64,000 nt of DNA from Acanthaster planci (Eukaryota; Echinodermata; Asteroidea; Valvatida; Acanthasteridae). Location: assembly GCF_001949145.1 (NCBI RefSeq), contig NW_019091434.1, positions 513,965-577,964 on the forward strand, written 5' to 3'. This document shows positions 12,895-24,903 of the stretch, piece after piece. The notes under the pieces are model-generated. The model searched no databases. It saw only the letters and a list, made by a program, of their open reading frames with translations, and was not told the origin of the DNA. A program made the translations under genes and the position numbers. Position 1 is the first letter of the stretch; each line of letters opens with the position of its first letter.

Positions 12895-13977
12895 ATGGTC
12901 GTGGACACGAGTCATTTGAACTGTTCAGAGCTTTACCAACTCAACCTTACTGATGATGTCAAGCGGGCATCAACCTACCTGGTCAACCCGGGATCTCGAG
13001 CGATCGCCCTGGGTATCCAGATCCTGGTCTTGGTCATCGGTGTGCCTGGGAATGTGTCCTTCCTTGTGGCAGTGGCTCGGGTGGCCTACATGAAGACCAT
13101 CACCAACATCTTCTTGGTAAACCTGGCCATAGCGGATATTCTTTTTGTGGTATACACAGCAACCAGCTACCTGTTTTACCTGCCGGCCCCGGTGCGCAGT
13201 CACATCCACTCCATGCTCAATATCTGGTGTCCCGTTGCTGTCTCAATATCGTTTCTGACTTACTTCACCTCCGTTTCCACTGTGTCGCTGGTGTCTGTCG
13301 AGCGCTACAACGCCATTTGCCGCCCACTGAAACACCTGGCTGTCAACAGCAAGCAACGGGCGGTAAAGCTTGTCTTTGGCACCTGGTGCGTGGGCTTGGC
13401 ATTTACATCCCTGGCCGTCTTGCAGTACGCCGATTCGACTCGCATCTGCGTCACCTGGCCGAGCGGTAACGGCACCGAGAAATTCGCCGATCTCCCTGAC
13501 ATCATCGGCTTCTGCCTGCCCCTGGCACCGTGGGCCTTGGTGGTCGGCAACCTGGCCTCATCTATACCGTTCATGATTGCGCTGCTAGGCAATGCGTTCA
13601 TGTACGTCCAGATCATCCGCACTTTGGCAAACCGCTCCGTAGCTAAGACCAGTGGCAGGGAGACCATGGTACGTAGAGCTCGTCAGGTCCGCAACCAAGT
13701 CACCCGTATGCTTGTCATAAATGGTACGGTCTTCTTCATCTTTCAGTTCCCTTTTGCTTGCATCAATTTCGTCTTCGTTGCTGGCTACCTCGGTGGGCTA
13801 GATTTCTTGGAAGTTAACGAACTTCAAAGCAGTTTGAGAGTTTTCAGTCACGGTTTCCTCTTTCTGAACTCTGCCATCAATCCAATCATTTATTACGCCA
13901 TGTGTCCTTCCTACCGTGCCGCCGCACTAAAAGCGTTCAGGAGCCCAAAAAATTCACACCAGACTGAAGATTACTAA
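12895..13977 (+). CDS. Class A (rhodopsin-like) GPCR, intronless, orphan; paralog B
   Basis: Single-exon 360-residue receptor, collinear with paralog A (124-1197) without gaps until the C-tail. Sequons at N9 and N17, GN at TM1, LAIAD at TM2, ERY at 136-138, NPIIY at 329-333, and a TM3/ECL2 Cys pair are present. TM6 reads F-I-F-Q-F-P, lacking both Cys and Trp of the classic CWxP motif. Differences from paralog A cluster in the extracellular half of TM2, TM3, the third intracellular loop, TM6, ECL3 and the tail. The block from the end of TM4 through ECL2 to TM5 is nearly identical, even at synonymous sites. It lies head-to-head with paralog A across 11.7 kb, so the pair probably arose by an inverted duplication. 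A peptide ligand is likely from family resemblance, but this is not shown by sequence. Base composition looks richer in G+C than the flanks, as for the other two receptors. Confidence 0.95.
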   Translation: MVVDTSHLNCSELYQLNLTDDVKRASTYLVNPGSRAIALGIQILVLVIGVPGNVSFLVAVARVAYMKTITNIFLVNLAIADILFVVYTATSYLFYLPAPVRSHIHSMLNIWCPVAVSISFLTYFTSVSTVSLVSVERYNAICRPLKHLAVNSKQRAVKLVFGTWCVGLAFTSLAVLQYADSTRICVTWPSGNGTEKFADLPDIIGFCLPLAPWALVVGNLASSIPFMIALLGNAFMYVQIIRTLANRSVAKTSGRETMVRRARQVRNQVTRMLVINGTVFFIFQFPFACINFVFVAGYLGGLDFLEVNELQSSLRVFSHGFLFLNSAINPIIYYAMCPSYRAAALKAFRSPKNSHQTEDY

Positions 13978-14815
13978 CTAATTGTCGGTTTTGCAAGAAA
14001 ATGTTTGAAGTTTTTACGTGACGACGACAGTGCATTGTGGCTTGTTGGCATATGCTCAACGTGTTGACCTATGTCTTTTTGACAGTCATCTCCGGAAGAT
14101 GCATGGCAAATAGCACTCAGATAGACGCGTCAAATTCCTGGCTAACAGTTCATAACTCAACTATGTCATCCACGTTTTACTTCATATCTAATGAGCATTT
14201 GGCACACTGACCTCTACCTCATTTTCTTATCCAGTGTCAGTAGACCTAATGTGAGACATTTCTTAAGCACGCTACAAGGCCCTTGTAGTAACTGCTATAC
14301 TGCACCAACTTTCGAAAGTGTAAGCTGAGTAACAGTAGGCCTACCATGGGTGACTGATCAAATGTTCTTCTGGCACCGTTGATAGCACTTTGTGATGACG
14401 TTAGAATGCATAGTTTGGTTGTAAATAGTAAATCCGGACCCGTGGACAATATGTGTTAATTAAAAATCAATGATAAGATCGTTATAAATAACACATTAAA
14501 ATGTTTTAAGATCAAAATGTAATAGAGTTTAATCAACTTAATTTCAAATTCTTCATTACAAAATCTTAATGGACAATCACAATTTTGCAGAGATGGACAT
14601 CTGCTGAGGGCCCGACTGTGTACTGTTATCTTATCCCAAAAGTCTTCGTGGGAACATTTTATCGAGACTATTACAGTGCAAAATGCAGGAACTCCGTTTT
14701 CACAGTAGTGAGTGGTGTTGAACTGAACTAGAGTAAACCGAGATAGTGTATATTACGAAATATTGCAGATGTGCCTCATTTGAGTGTGACCCTATGGACT
14801 GTAGGGTCTGCCCTA

Positions 14816-15002
14816 CACTCTAAAAACACCCGGGTCAGAGTGACCCAGCCTAGGGTCCCATTCGGCGTGACCCTTTTCTTGGTCAAATTATGACCCAGAC
14901 AGGGTCAAATAAGACCCAAAAGGGGGTTAATTTTTGACCCAGAAAAGGGTCACGCCGAATGGACCTAATTCTGGGTCAATTTGACCCGGGAGTTTTTAGA
15001 GT
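14816..15002. mobile_element. GGGTCA-rich terminal-inverted-repeat element (MITE-like)
   Basis: The two ends read ACTCTAAAAA and TTTTTAGAGT, and about 70 bases from each side are imperfect reverse complements, including the CCATTCGGCGTGACCC block near each centre-proximal end. Nine copies of GGGTCA/TGACCC occur within it. No coding capacity. Target duplications could not be assigned with certainty (a TA lies near both ends). Confidence 0.8.
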
Positions 15003-15138
15003 ATGAGTTCAGCGCTCAGGTAATGAGAGAGTCTTGATAAATATTCTATGTAAGTAATTTTCGATCACTGGTAATATTATCAGGTATGGTACTCGTCATT
15101 TAAAGTTTACGAAGCGAGCTTCGTAATGAAGAGAGTTT

Positions 15139-15240
15139 GCATGGCTGCCATCTTGCTGGCCAGTGCTTTTGTTCCACAGTGTCTGCAAAGAGGATGTTTC
15201 CCGGTGGAACAAAAGAACTGCCCTACAAGACGGCTACTAC
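15139..15240. mobile_element. Small foldback element, CATGGC-GCCATCTT family, copy 1
   Basis: Arms of about 38 bases form an imperfect stem that includes a perfect 12-base pairing CTTTTGTTCCAC / GTGGAACAAAAG. The left arm begins GCATGGCTGCCATCTTG. The same left arm recurs at 51135. Non-coding. Confidence 0.65.
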
Positions 15241-18200
15241 GTAAAGCCTCTATTAAGACCCATTTTGAAAGGCTTCGAATCTTTTTGCTCGGTGAGTAAA
15301 GTGCAAAAACAGCGGCCCGTCTCTTACTATGTGCCACCATGTTGCTGAGACGTGATCGGAATTCCGCTGGCCTTCTGTCACATCTATGACACTAGTGTTG
15401 GTGAATAACTTCTCACCCGACACTATAAATACACAGTGGGTTACATTGTGCGGGTGTTGAGTCTTTGTGGACACGTGACATTATCTAAGAGAGTAATTTG
15501 AAGTTTATTTCTTGCTCTGTGTTATTGCTGGATTTCATGCGTGCAACAGAGTTCTGTACATTTCGGGGAGGGGAAGAAGTAAGGGGGTCCACCTCTTGAA
15601 CGCTCGGGGGAACCTGCAAATCCAAATAGGTTTAGACATCGGTATATCTAGAGTCAGACGAAGATTTAACTGCAGAGTTGTACTGTACTGTCTTAGAATA
15701 CATGTAATCTATGGTTAATTTTGTACACCCTCTCATAGCCTATGTTATAATGTGCGAGAAAATACCTGACAGTGAAAAATGAAATATAGTGGTTTCTGCC
15801 TTCATTTTCGTGAAGTAAAGTCGCTCTTTTATCTGGTCACTTTTTGTAAGAAACAAATTTAAATTTCAAAAGCTGCATAAGTGCATGTGAATTAAAAAAG
15901 TGTTTAAAATATAACGCTGATGAGAAACAGTATCCCCAAATGAAAATTCTATATCCTCAAACGTATCGGCCTAGTAGTCAACTCACCTAATGTGGCTTTA
16001 AGGGGTTAATCCAATTTTTGATGCTGGGATGAGAGGAACATAAACCAGAGGGTAAATGTATTCAAAAGGCCTATTTCAGTGTTTTTTCTCACCTTCGCAA
16101 TATGTACAAATGTTCTTAAGCATTTGGGTGTAACCCCCCAAAAAAAACTTCTCCCAAGGTTGACGAGGTGCCAAAAGTCTTTAAAAAAAGAAAGCGATAT
16201 ACAGATGGAGAAGATGCACAGCGCGATCTCCCTTAAATGGATTCAGTTTCTGGTATGCCAACAGCTTAATGCTGTCAAATGAAAATGGGAATTCTTCCCA
16301 CGAAGGTCAGTTACTTAGTCGTAATCTTTATAATGGACAGTTAATTGAAATTTTGAGTGACACCGATATTTTACCTTCACAAAAATTGTTGATCATAGGT
16401 AAAATGACCGAAAAATGATACAACGATCAAGATTTGACTTAGAGATTTCAGGAGAATAAAACGTAACACCAGCAAAGCGAAAAAAATATAACTGGCAGTC
16501 TCGGGTGAACCTAGCGGAAATTCTACATTTAAAACTGTTACAACTTTTATGATTCCATCTGTACTGTTGTTGTTTTTGTAGAAATCGGAGAGTAAGGTGA
16601 CAACACAATCTTTCGTTTTCAAAGAATTCAGCTTTCTACCAGCGGAAATTTTGATTATTCTTTGACGACTCTCATGGCGCCAAAAAATGGACAGAAATTC
16701 GATATTCTCGTTGGCAGAATTCTGCTATTTTCTGTTTGTAGTTGTTAGGTGTTTTTCATTTTAGTTTTCTGAAAGTCGCAACATATGTTTGAAAGAATAA
16801 TGATACTCTTTCAAGTTGCTACCTGTGACAACACAAAATGAGACACTTTGGTTGTCCGATTTTTGCATCCCAAGCCAGCATCGAATCTTGTGGAGCTAGC
16901 TGTGAAATCAAGCTGTCGGGTAGTAAACCTGTTTTGCATGTTTCGCTTCATTCAATGATTTTATCGCTCTGTTGCTTGTCACTGATGCATGCGTGTCCCA
17001 TTAATCTGATACGTAATTATTGTCTGCCTGGCAACTCAGCAAGGTCACTTTCGTCAGAGTTTGCGGTAGTAGGGGCTTGATTCCCTTGGTAAGAGGACTT
17101 ACAACGCCTCGGCAATATACGGTGGAACACAATGCATTATGTTATGTGCGGACCATGGCCTATTACACATGTATGACCGAAATTGCAGGTTTTTTTTTTT
17201 TTTATAGTAAGCTCTTCTGTATTGAACGGCCTGTAACTTGAAGAGTTGAACCCATTGCCGTGACCAAGGCTATTCGAAAATTTGCTGGTATGAAGAATAG
17301 TTGACTTCATAAATTTCCCAACCTATAGCGAAAAAAAAACAGTTTAAGATCGTTTCTATGAACTCGTGCGAGAGCGGTTTTGCCATTCTGTGTGCTGTGC
17401 ATCGGTTTATGATTTTTCTGGGGGGGGGGTTGTCAGGGATAGCATTTTTGTGTCCAGTTTCTCACAACTGAATTTGATCTGTATGATATACGTTTCTCTT
17501 GATTAGCTGGTTGGGTTTCCACCTGTAATTTGACTTCCCGTAATTTGGAGAATCATTTAACAAAAGCCGAACAATAATAGGCCTTAAAAAAGTCCCAGTT
17601 TTTACCGGGGGATTGAATTAGAAATAACACAGGCTGCGCTGTTGTATCATCTAGGCTCTGTTCTTTTCATCTATAAACGTCAGTGTTATTATCGTGACGT
17701 TTGTGAAGTAGCTTTCCTTGTTGGAGTACACTGCAGTTTGATCATTTTGCAAGAGCTCGATTATGTTTTACTGTGCTTCGTCAGTCTACTGACGTGCTTG
17801 GCAAATGGAAAAGGTTTGTGTTGGTTCCGTCTTATTTCCAAAGACTTTGAAGGAACGAAACAACAATATGACCATGTTCCTTTTCGAACCTTTTCCATCA
17901 CTGCAGAGGTTTGAGAAATATTCGGTTTAACTTGTCGCCTGATCCCTAGTTTTGGGCAATATAGTGGATGTAAATTCTCGAGTTTTCAAATACTTGGCAG
18001 CCAAAGCTCCTTCGTGACTGAGGTGAATTAATTAAAACTCACGCACCATGAACTGAATGCCTGTTGGCAATTTTATATAAATTCGAAAGTCATATTTGGT
18101 TTTCACAACATCTGTTATTTTATTCTAAAGAAATATACTGATATTCATACATCATTCAATAATTTTCAACTTCACTCTAGATAAGACAATCATATCAAAA

Positions 18201-20081
18201 ATACTGTGTTCAGTATTGCCGGGGTTTTTCTCTGTCCATAACGCTATAAAATCCATTACCGAGCCAGCACACAGTGGCAAAAACCCGAACAAATTTGCTG
18301 AACGTTAGAGGAGCCGGAACACGGAAAGTGCGTCCGGTCAAGCCTGGCTATCGTATTAGCAATTTACCGTTTAAAGATGATGGATGACCTGATTGAAAAA
18401 CTAATGGAAATCACGCAACTACAGCATCAGTGGCGTATCCAGAAGGGAAGGGGAACTAGGGGCAAGCCCTCCGGGAGACATGCTAGTAATTCTCCCCGTT
18501 TCTGGGGACAGAAAGTGCCAGCGTTTTCGGAGGAGTAAAATTTCTGTCTGACTCTGTGAAAGACAGAAAACAAAACAAAAACAACTGTACCAACAACAAA
18601 CACTGGCTGCTTGTACCCCGGCCCTCCACATGACATTTTGACACCCCTGCCATAAAACTGGACTTCTCTATACCGTGTTAAAAGCATTTTAGTGCTCAAG
18701 TAAAATAAATACAGTTACCATAACAAATCTTAATTGATTTCCGTCGTCCATGTGTTGACACAATGATTGAGCAAGTGAGTGCTGATGGCAGAGTTGACGC
18801 TTTATAGTTTCGGCCATGAAACTTTCTTGACAGTATTTCATCCATTAATAAGGTAATTGTTGAACCTTCTTTCTCTCCTCCAGGAGAGAAGGCCTGTGTG
18901 GCGCAAAATTCCCATGAAACAGGCCCAACTACAACTATTACAACTATGTGTCGTTTATGATATTGTCTGATCAATAATCCATGGTTTTGATTTTCACTTT
19001 GCACACATAGGGCTGAACGGACGATGCAAATGTCAGTTTTCCTGCACAAGTTCCACATGACCAGATTTTCTTCTCAACAAGCCATCCCCTCAAACTCGTC
19101 CTCAAACATCCAGCACCGGTCCGCACTACGGGCAGCACTTGTTATTTACACGGAGGATCTCGTTTCACTCTCCCTTAGAAAATTCGCCGTACACTGGTTT
19201 CCTGTCTTAACCCTGTCATAAGATGCCTGTTATATGCACGCGTATGTCTGAAAAGAGTTTACTGTTTGTTTTTGAATTTTGTGGGTGTTAATTTGCTTGT
19301 TTGTCAGTAGTGGCATTAAGCATGTAAAAGAATTTGAAAAAAAAAATTACGGGAGGCCAAAGATGACAGAAGTACATTGCGTGTAGAAACACAGATGTGT
19401 TCAGAAAAGGCATCATTTGTACATACAACACCTCAGCATGCATTGATATCGGGAAGATCCAGGTTAATGAAAATGGGTTCGACGACGGATAATTTTAGGA
19501 TAATTTGCACATATATTTTTTTTCATTCAGAATCTTTTGATCCTAGAACACGAGAAAATTAAACTAACAATGAGCTGCAGCAAAACCACGACTACCTAGC
19601 TGACTTTTGTTGACATTAATGCATTCTGTATTCACATTCATTAGCAATATGCAGAGGATCAATTCTAGCTTTGAATAGTGGAAAGAAAACCAGCCAGCAT
19701 TGTCCCGAAATTACACTGTCGCAAACGCGGGCTCTTCAAATTTCACAATCCATTTTTAGTCTTCACAAAATAGAGTGGTAACCCTTAAGGCCTTTGTTTT
19801 CCAGAAGAGCTTCCCCAGGCTGTGTACCGTGACATTAATTTTGTGGACGTCATCGAAAGCGGTCAACAATGTTGACTGAGCTCTGATCCTACCAGCAAAT
19901 ATATGTAACAGGTCACAGACATCAACTCGTTGTGCATACGTGCTTCCTTAAAAATATATAAAAATGTGTTGCTTCTGTATGTTATTCCTGAGATGACTTG
20001 TGGCCAAAATGAAGGATAATCCAGGGGCAGTTAGCAAAAGGCGAAGTTGGCATAATATTCGGGGCTGAAGCGGTCCTACTA

Positions 20082-20382
20082 CCTTGGTCAAGGCGTTCGT
20101 CATTAGCTGCACCGCATTAGCGAGCTATTGCCTTCGTTGTGTGTACAGACGTGCATAGTGCGACCTCACGCAGCCAACAAGATATGTAAATCAGCTGAAA
20201 TAGGACGATCGTTCAGCTGATTTACATAATTATCATGTAAGTGTAAAAGGTAAAACTGTCCCCCTGGTAAATGTGTTCCCCGGACACTTTTACCAGATCC
20301 TGGTAAATCCACAGCAAACGAAAACCAACGGTGAAAACAGATAGCTAGTCAGTGCGGCTAAGAACGAACACCTTGACCAAGG
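20082..20382. mobile_element. ~300-bp terminal-inverted-repeat element (CCTTGGTCAAGG ends)
   Basis: The ends are CCTTGGTCAAGG..GTTCGT and its reverse complement, with about 33 bases alignable per side and a CTA trinucleotide directly outside both ends, consistent with a 3-bp target duplication. It encloses a perfect 17-base hairpin (20183-20199 with 20212-20228) and a GTAAAACTGTCCCC unit shared with 8650-8748. Non-coding and non-autonomous. The superfamily is not certain; a 3-bp duplication would suit a Harbinger-type element. Confidence 0.75.
20183..20228. repeat. Perfect 17-bp hairpin inside the 300-bp element
   Basis: TATGTAAATCAGCTGAA at 20183-20199 pairs exactly with 20212-20228, leaving a 12-base loop. 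It sits near the centre of the enclosing element. Confidence 0.9.
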
Positions 20383-21451
20383 CTAAGGCAGCCCTGGAAT
20401 TGTCAATCATCGTGGCACCTGTACAGACTCAGTTATCTGAAAACGTTACCGGCGCCCTCTGTTTGACGTCTCTTCGTGCTTTCGACTTTCATAGGGGTAC
20501 AGACCGGTATACAATGCCATAGACAATGCCCACTTCAAAAACTCAGGAAAAATACTCACAAGTTTCACAGGTGTTCAGGACACATATCAAATTAAACCTC
20601 ACTTCCTCATCTTTCATTTTCCTTTCAATTTTCAGTGGCTTAACAGACGACTTTTGAAGATAATGCTCTCCAGAGAAAATCATCCCTCAAAGCAGTCATG
20701 AGACCCATCGCCATTTTGAAAATTAATGCCTACACCCCATTGCAAAAATAGCGATTTTGAGGGTCCCGTTCGGTCCAACACTTTCGGATATACAAGCTGG
20801 CAGTCCTGCTTCTAGATTGCATCCTTTACAAACCACCCGGTCCATGAGCCACGAAATTCTCTAATAGCAGAGAATTTCACAGCTTACTATACAAATCGTG
20901 ATTCGGTCCGCGCAGGCAATTTTGGACCTATTTAATGGCCTGCAAACATAGAGGTTTTGTTTGTTTACCTTCGTTTGTCCTCTCCGCCATTTCACAGGTC
21001 GGCGGCTGGTTCTTCAGGATGCTTGACGCACGTGTACTTTTGCCGTCCTCTCTCTGCATTAATTTTGTCTTTGAACAAAGACTCAGATCATGGTTCGTTT
21101 TATAGCTCCATGAGCAGATCAGCGCTTACAATTGCACACACGATGTCCTACATTCCAAAAATTACAAGTTATATTTAGGCGCTGAGGACCAGCATGGCAC
21201 ACCCACCTCAAACAAGAGCTGTCCATTGGACTTTGAGAAATGATTTCATGCGTCTCGAAAAAAGGCCTTTGCACTTGGGTGTGGCGGGGCAGGAGTGAAT
21301 CACTGTGAAGAATCATGGCAGACAAAACAGGAGGGTACTATTTGGTTTTCACAAAAGAAAATTATTTGCTCCAATTCCTACTTCTTATTGTTCCCTCCTC
21401 CTGTGTCTACAATTGCGTATCGTTCCCGTTCTTTTTCAGCATGGCTAAGGT

Positions 21452-22250
21452 TAGCCTTTCGTCAAGGCCTTCGTAGCTGTGTGCGTGTAACCGTAAAGCG
21501 ACCGGAGAGGAGACCACATACACGAGCGTCTCAGCACAAGGGCCTTTTCCAACTTGTCAGGAATTTTTTCTTCCCCCCCCCCATTTTTCTACCCCATTGC
21601 ATGCATTGGGGTAGCAAAAATCCCTACCAATCATAAGCGAGGGGGTCAGCAGCATTAACCTATTATGCAAATTGAAAGTAAACGAAAGATGGCGAGCATG
21701 TCAACGGTAACGGCTGCCGACGGTGAGAACGGTGCAGGTCAGTTGTCTGAGCAGTATCTGGACAGTGCTTCTGGATAATTTCACCTGCCCGAGTTTAAAC
21801 AGTTGCATCGTCAGGCTACTGAAGAATCTGTACGCGGGCCCGACATTTTCGTCTTTACCCAAGGGATATGAGCTCCATATTTCAAGCACTGCCGTTTTGC
21901 TTTGACCATTCGGCCTTGATGAACTGCTAGCGTTACTCCAACGTTAGAACCATCCCCCACCAACAAGTATCATAGTTTTATCTCACCGCTTATTGCCCTC
22001 GTGTAAAATCAGATGGAAACATCGCGTAAGCTATGGAGTTGATGCCGTTTATTTCGGAGACTCATCTGCTCAACTATTTATGACATTTATGAATAATGCA
22101 TGTCAGAAAGCTTATGAATAATTCACCACAAAAACCTCAAAATCAAGTTGGAAAAAGCCTCGTGGCTGCGCCACTCGCCTGGTCTCCTGTCCAGTCGCTT
22201 TGCAGTTACACACACACACACACAGCCATTAAGGCCTTGACGAAAGGTTA
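21452..22250. mobile_element. Mutator-like non-autonomous element, copy 1
   Basis: A 799-bp element with terminal inverted repeats of about 100 bases starting TAGCCTTTCGTCAAGGCC. The flanks at 21443-21451 and 22251-22259 form a 9-bp target duplication ((G/A)GCTAAGGT, one mismatch). Long terminal repeats and a 9-bp duplication are typical of the Mutator superfamily. The inside has no transposase-sized frame. A CA microsatellite at 22207-22224 lies in the right arm. It is closely related along its length to 48527-49335. Confidence 0.9.
22207..22224. repeat. CA dinucleotide microsatellite
   Basis: An (AC)n tract of about nine units in the right terminal repeat of the Mutator-like element; the sister copy has a much shorter, interrupted version at the same place. 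Confidence 0.85.
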
Positions 22251-23036
22251 AGCTAAGGTTGAAACTCTACTCGAATACTGGCTTTGATGATTCGGCTGTG
22301 TTGTTTAATTAAGTTTACATCTAATACCTTGGAATTGTAGTTATAGCTGGGAAAAAATAAGCTTCGCTTGGAAGAGTGACCTATCATAGCAAAACTCATT
22401 TAAACACACGTCATAAATATTTTCCAAAGCGCCTTTTCCGAGTTGGACTTTTTAAGAAGAAACTGAACCAAAAAAAAAAAAGAAAAGATAAATTCTAAAA
22501 TCTCTGCACTTTATGTTTCCGATCTAAGGGTTCCGAAAGTGCGCCATCAGAGGTCAACTTCCAGGCTCTATTACGCAGGGAAATCTGCTTTTGTCAATTT
22601 TAAGTGGAATTGTACCAAATCTACCAAGCAGATTGTGAATTCCTGAATTGATTTTGGACCACGATTGGGGCCGGCCAAGGCAGGCCGCGACAACACCCAG
22701 ATCCCACTGACATTGGGGTATTGACTGTGGGCTCCCCTTTCCTTCTAGTTACTTGGATAGGTGTCAAATTATGTACTCAAAAGAGAACAGACGATACCAA
22801 AAGGTCAAGAATAAACCCAAAAATAACGTAAACCTGCACTCGGTCAGAAAATATCGAAGGATGCCGCAAAGTAAATTGTTCACCCTATTCCCCCCCAAGC
22901 CATTCCTGAAAGGCAACACAGTCACGAAACCCGAGTCTAACATAAAACGAAAAACTTCAAGGGAATGGCCCAAGACCAGGACCGGCTCACCACCGGCACC
23001 TTCCTCGGTGCGGAATGGAACGTTTCCCGCACTTCA

Positions 23037-23057
23037 TTAATAATAATAATAATAACT
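23037..23057. repeat. AAT trinucleotide microsatellite
   Basis: About seven uninterrupted TAA units. Confidence 0.85.
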
Positions 23058-23885
23058 GCAAATTTGTAATGCACCGCTTCCACAAAAATAATCGAAGACG
23101 TAGTACAGGTATAACTGAAGGAAATTGATTGATAGAATTAAACAGGATAAGAATTTAAGTAATGTAATATCACCGCGCTGGTACCCCAATTTTTGTCTGG
23201 GGGGGGGTTGCAATCTTTAGATTTAAGCCCCTACGAAATCACATTAAAATGGCAATGAGTGGGGGGGGGAGGTTTACAATTCCCATCACTTGGATCCACG
23301 CCCGGGGATGGTCATATTTTGTTTTTGATTGTTGTTGTTGTTACTGTTATTGTTATTTAGAGATGTTTCAATATTACACTTGTGATACTGGCGAAGAAGG
23401 GAGGAATGCCGCTGACAGGGAATTTATGGGGTTTTTAAGGAAAGGAAATAATACGAGAAAGGTGATGAAATCGTTCGTTTTGGCTTAAATGCCCCGTGAT
23501 TGACTACTCCCTCCACTGTTGGTGGTTTGTCAGTCTGCTCAGTATGCTGGTTTGAGCGACCTCTCCTAGAAAGAGGTGTGTTCCCTTCCCGAGCAACTCA
23601 AGCCCTCAAATTTTTAATTTTTGAACAGTTGTGCTCAAACAAACGTAACTTGAGTTGAACGTTAATTAATGATACAATCTCTTGAGTGATATGAACGGTA
23701 TACTGAAAATGCACACGGGGTATGCGCGGCTCACACATTTCTTCCGGTCAGTGTCAGGGTGTTTTTGTAGCGTAAATTGGTTGACCTATTTGTTTCAGTA
23801 AATTATGTCGGTTGAACGAATTCTGACGACCCAGAGCAGAGTAATGCTCATATTAGCAATACCAACAACAAAACAGAAGCACCGG

Positions 23886-23950
23886 TGGGTTTGCGTATCA
23901 CCTCTCACCACTGTGGTCCCAGGTTCGATTCCCGGCCAGGGCAGCAGAAA
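23886..23950 (+). repeat. tRNA-like B-box sequence, possible SINE fragment
   Basis: GGTTCGATTCC at 23932-23942 matches the internal RNA polymerase III B box and sits in a CCCAGGTTCGATTCCCGG context typical of tRNA T-arms. No convincing A box is present about 44 bases upstream, so this is not a functional tRNA; a SINE remnant is the likely explanation. Confidence 0.4.
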
Positions 23951-24468
23951 TATTCGTAGGTTCTGTCCAACGTTACAAGGGCTTTTCTACTATGTCCTCT
24001 CTCTACGATTTCTTTATGTGTTTCCTGGTCTAGGGGTCGTTTGATGCCTACCTGAGGCACCCCAACATTCCGTCGGCTCGATCATGCACGGTGTAGCTGC
24101 GTCCCTTGAAATTCAGCCTCCGGGATGAAAGAATGAATAGGACTGACAGGACTGCCCACAAGGCAAAGGAGGCATTCCTGATTGGTCAGTTAGGTTTGCT
24201 GGTTGACGAAGCTGACGTTAAACACAAATCATAGCCCCAAAATTCTTGTAGATACCGCCGAATGAGACAGCACACCCGCTTCACATGATTAGCGCCCTCT
24301 ATTATTCTTTCAGGGTCGGTTAAAATTCTTCCCCATAAATCATTTTCTACAATTCTTTCCTAATTAATCTCCACAGATTTGTCATTTTCAGGACAATTAT
24401 TGAAGCACTACCACGAGAATTTAACCACACTCTTTGTTGAGACAGTGCCCTGTGATCAGTACTCAGTG

Positions 24469-24474
24469 TTTATT
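24469..24474 (-). terminator. Possible poly(A) signal for the GPCR at 24904-26154
   Basis: AATAAA on the minus strand about 430 bases past the stop codon. Position and strand fit, but the hexamer is common in AT-rich DNA and no other element was verified. Confidence 0.3.
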
Positions 24475-24903
24475 TATAGCATAGATTATTGAATACCGGT
24501 AAGTAACGGTTTTCATTTTTTAAATAGATATTTGCAACATCAATTATCAACTTTGACAAAAAATATACACAATACATAATAAAGATATTCACATTGTATG
24601 GGAAAATATTTATATCTCACAAAGACATTAATAGCTGACACATTACCAATGTTCCTGTCACTGCAATAGTAGATATAAGTCATTGGGTGACATTACCTTT
24701 GCTATCAATAACTACAATTGCATGTTGTGACCTTTTCTGAGTCATTCTCCAAGTTGTAATACTAGCATAACTCCTTTTCCCCAAACAAATAGCAAAAATC
24801 GCAAGTCTAGAAAATCAAGCTTTTTGGAGAAGTCTTTCAAGTACATCTCTACACTGTCATGTGGTTGCAGTTACGATGGCAACAGTGCACTTTTGATAAA
24901 ACG

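Larger units (their letters stand above)
13978..24903. other. Intergenic block between GPCR paralog B and the third GPCR
   Basis: No supported gene. It holds the GGGTCA-rich inverted repeat (14816-15002), a foldback element (15139-15240), a ~300-bp inverted-repeat element (20082-20382), a Mutator-like element (21452-22250), an AAT microsatellite (23037-23057) and a B-box-like sequence (23932-23942). Remaining open frames have no recognisable domains. Confidence 0.7.

Noticed and set aside
22753-23040. 95-codon Lys-rich plus-strand frame
   Set aside because: Composition follows A-rich DNA; no motif or homology recognised.
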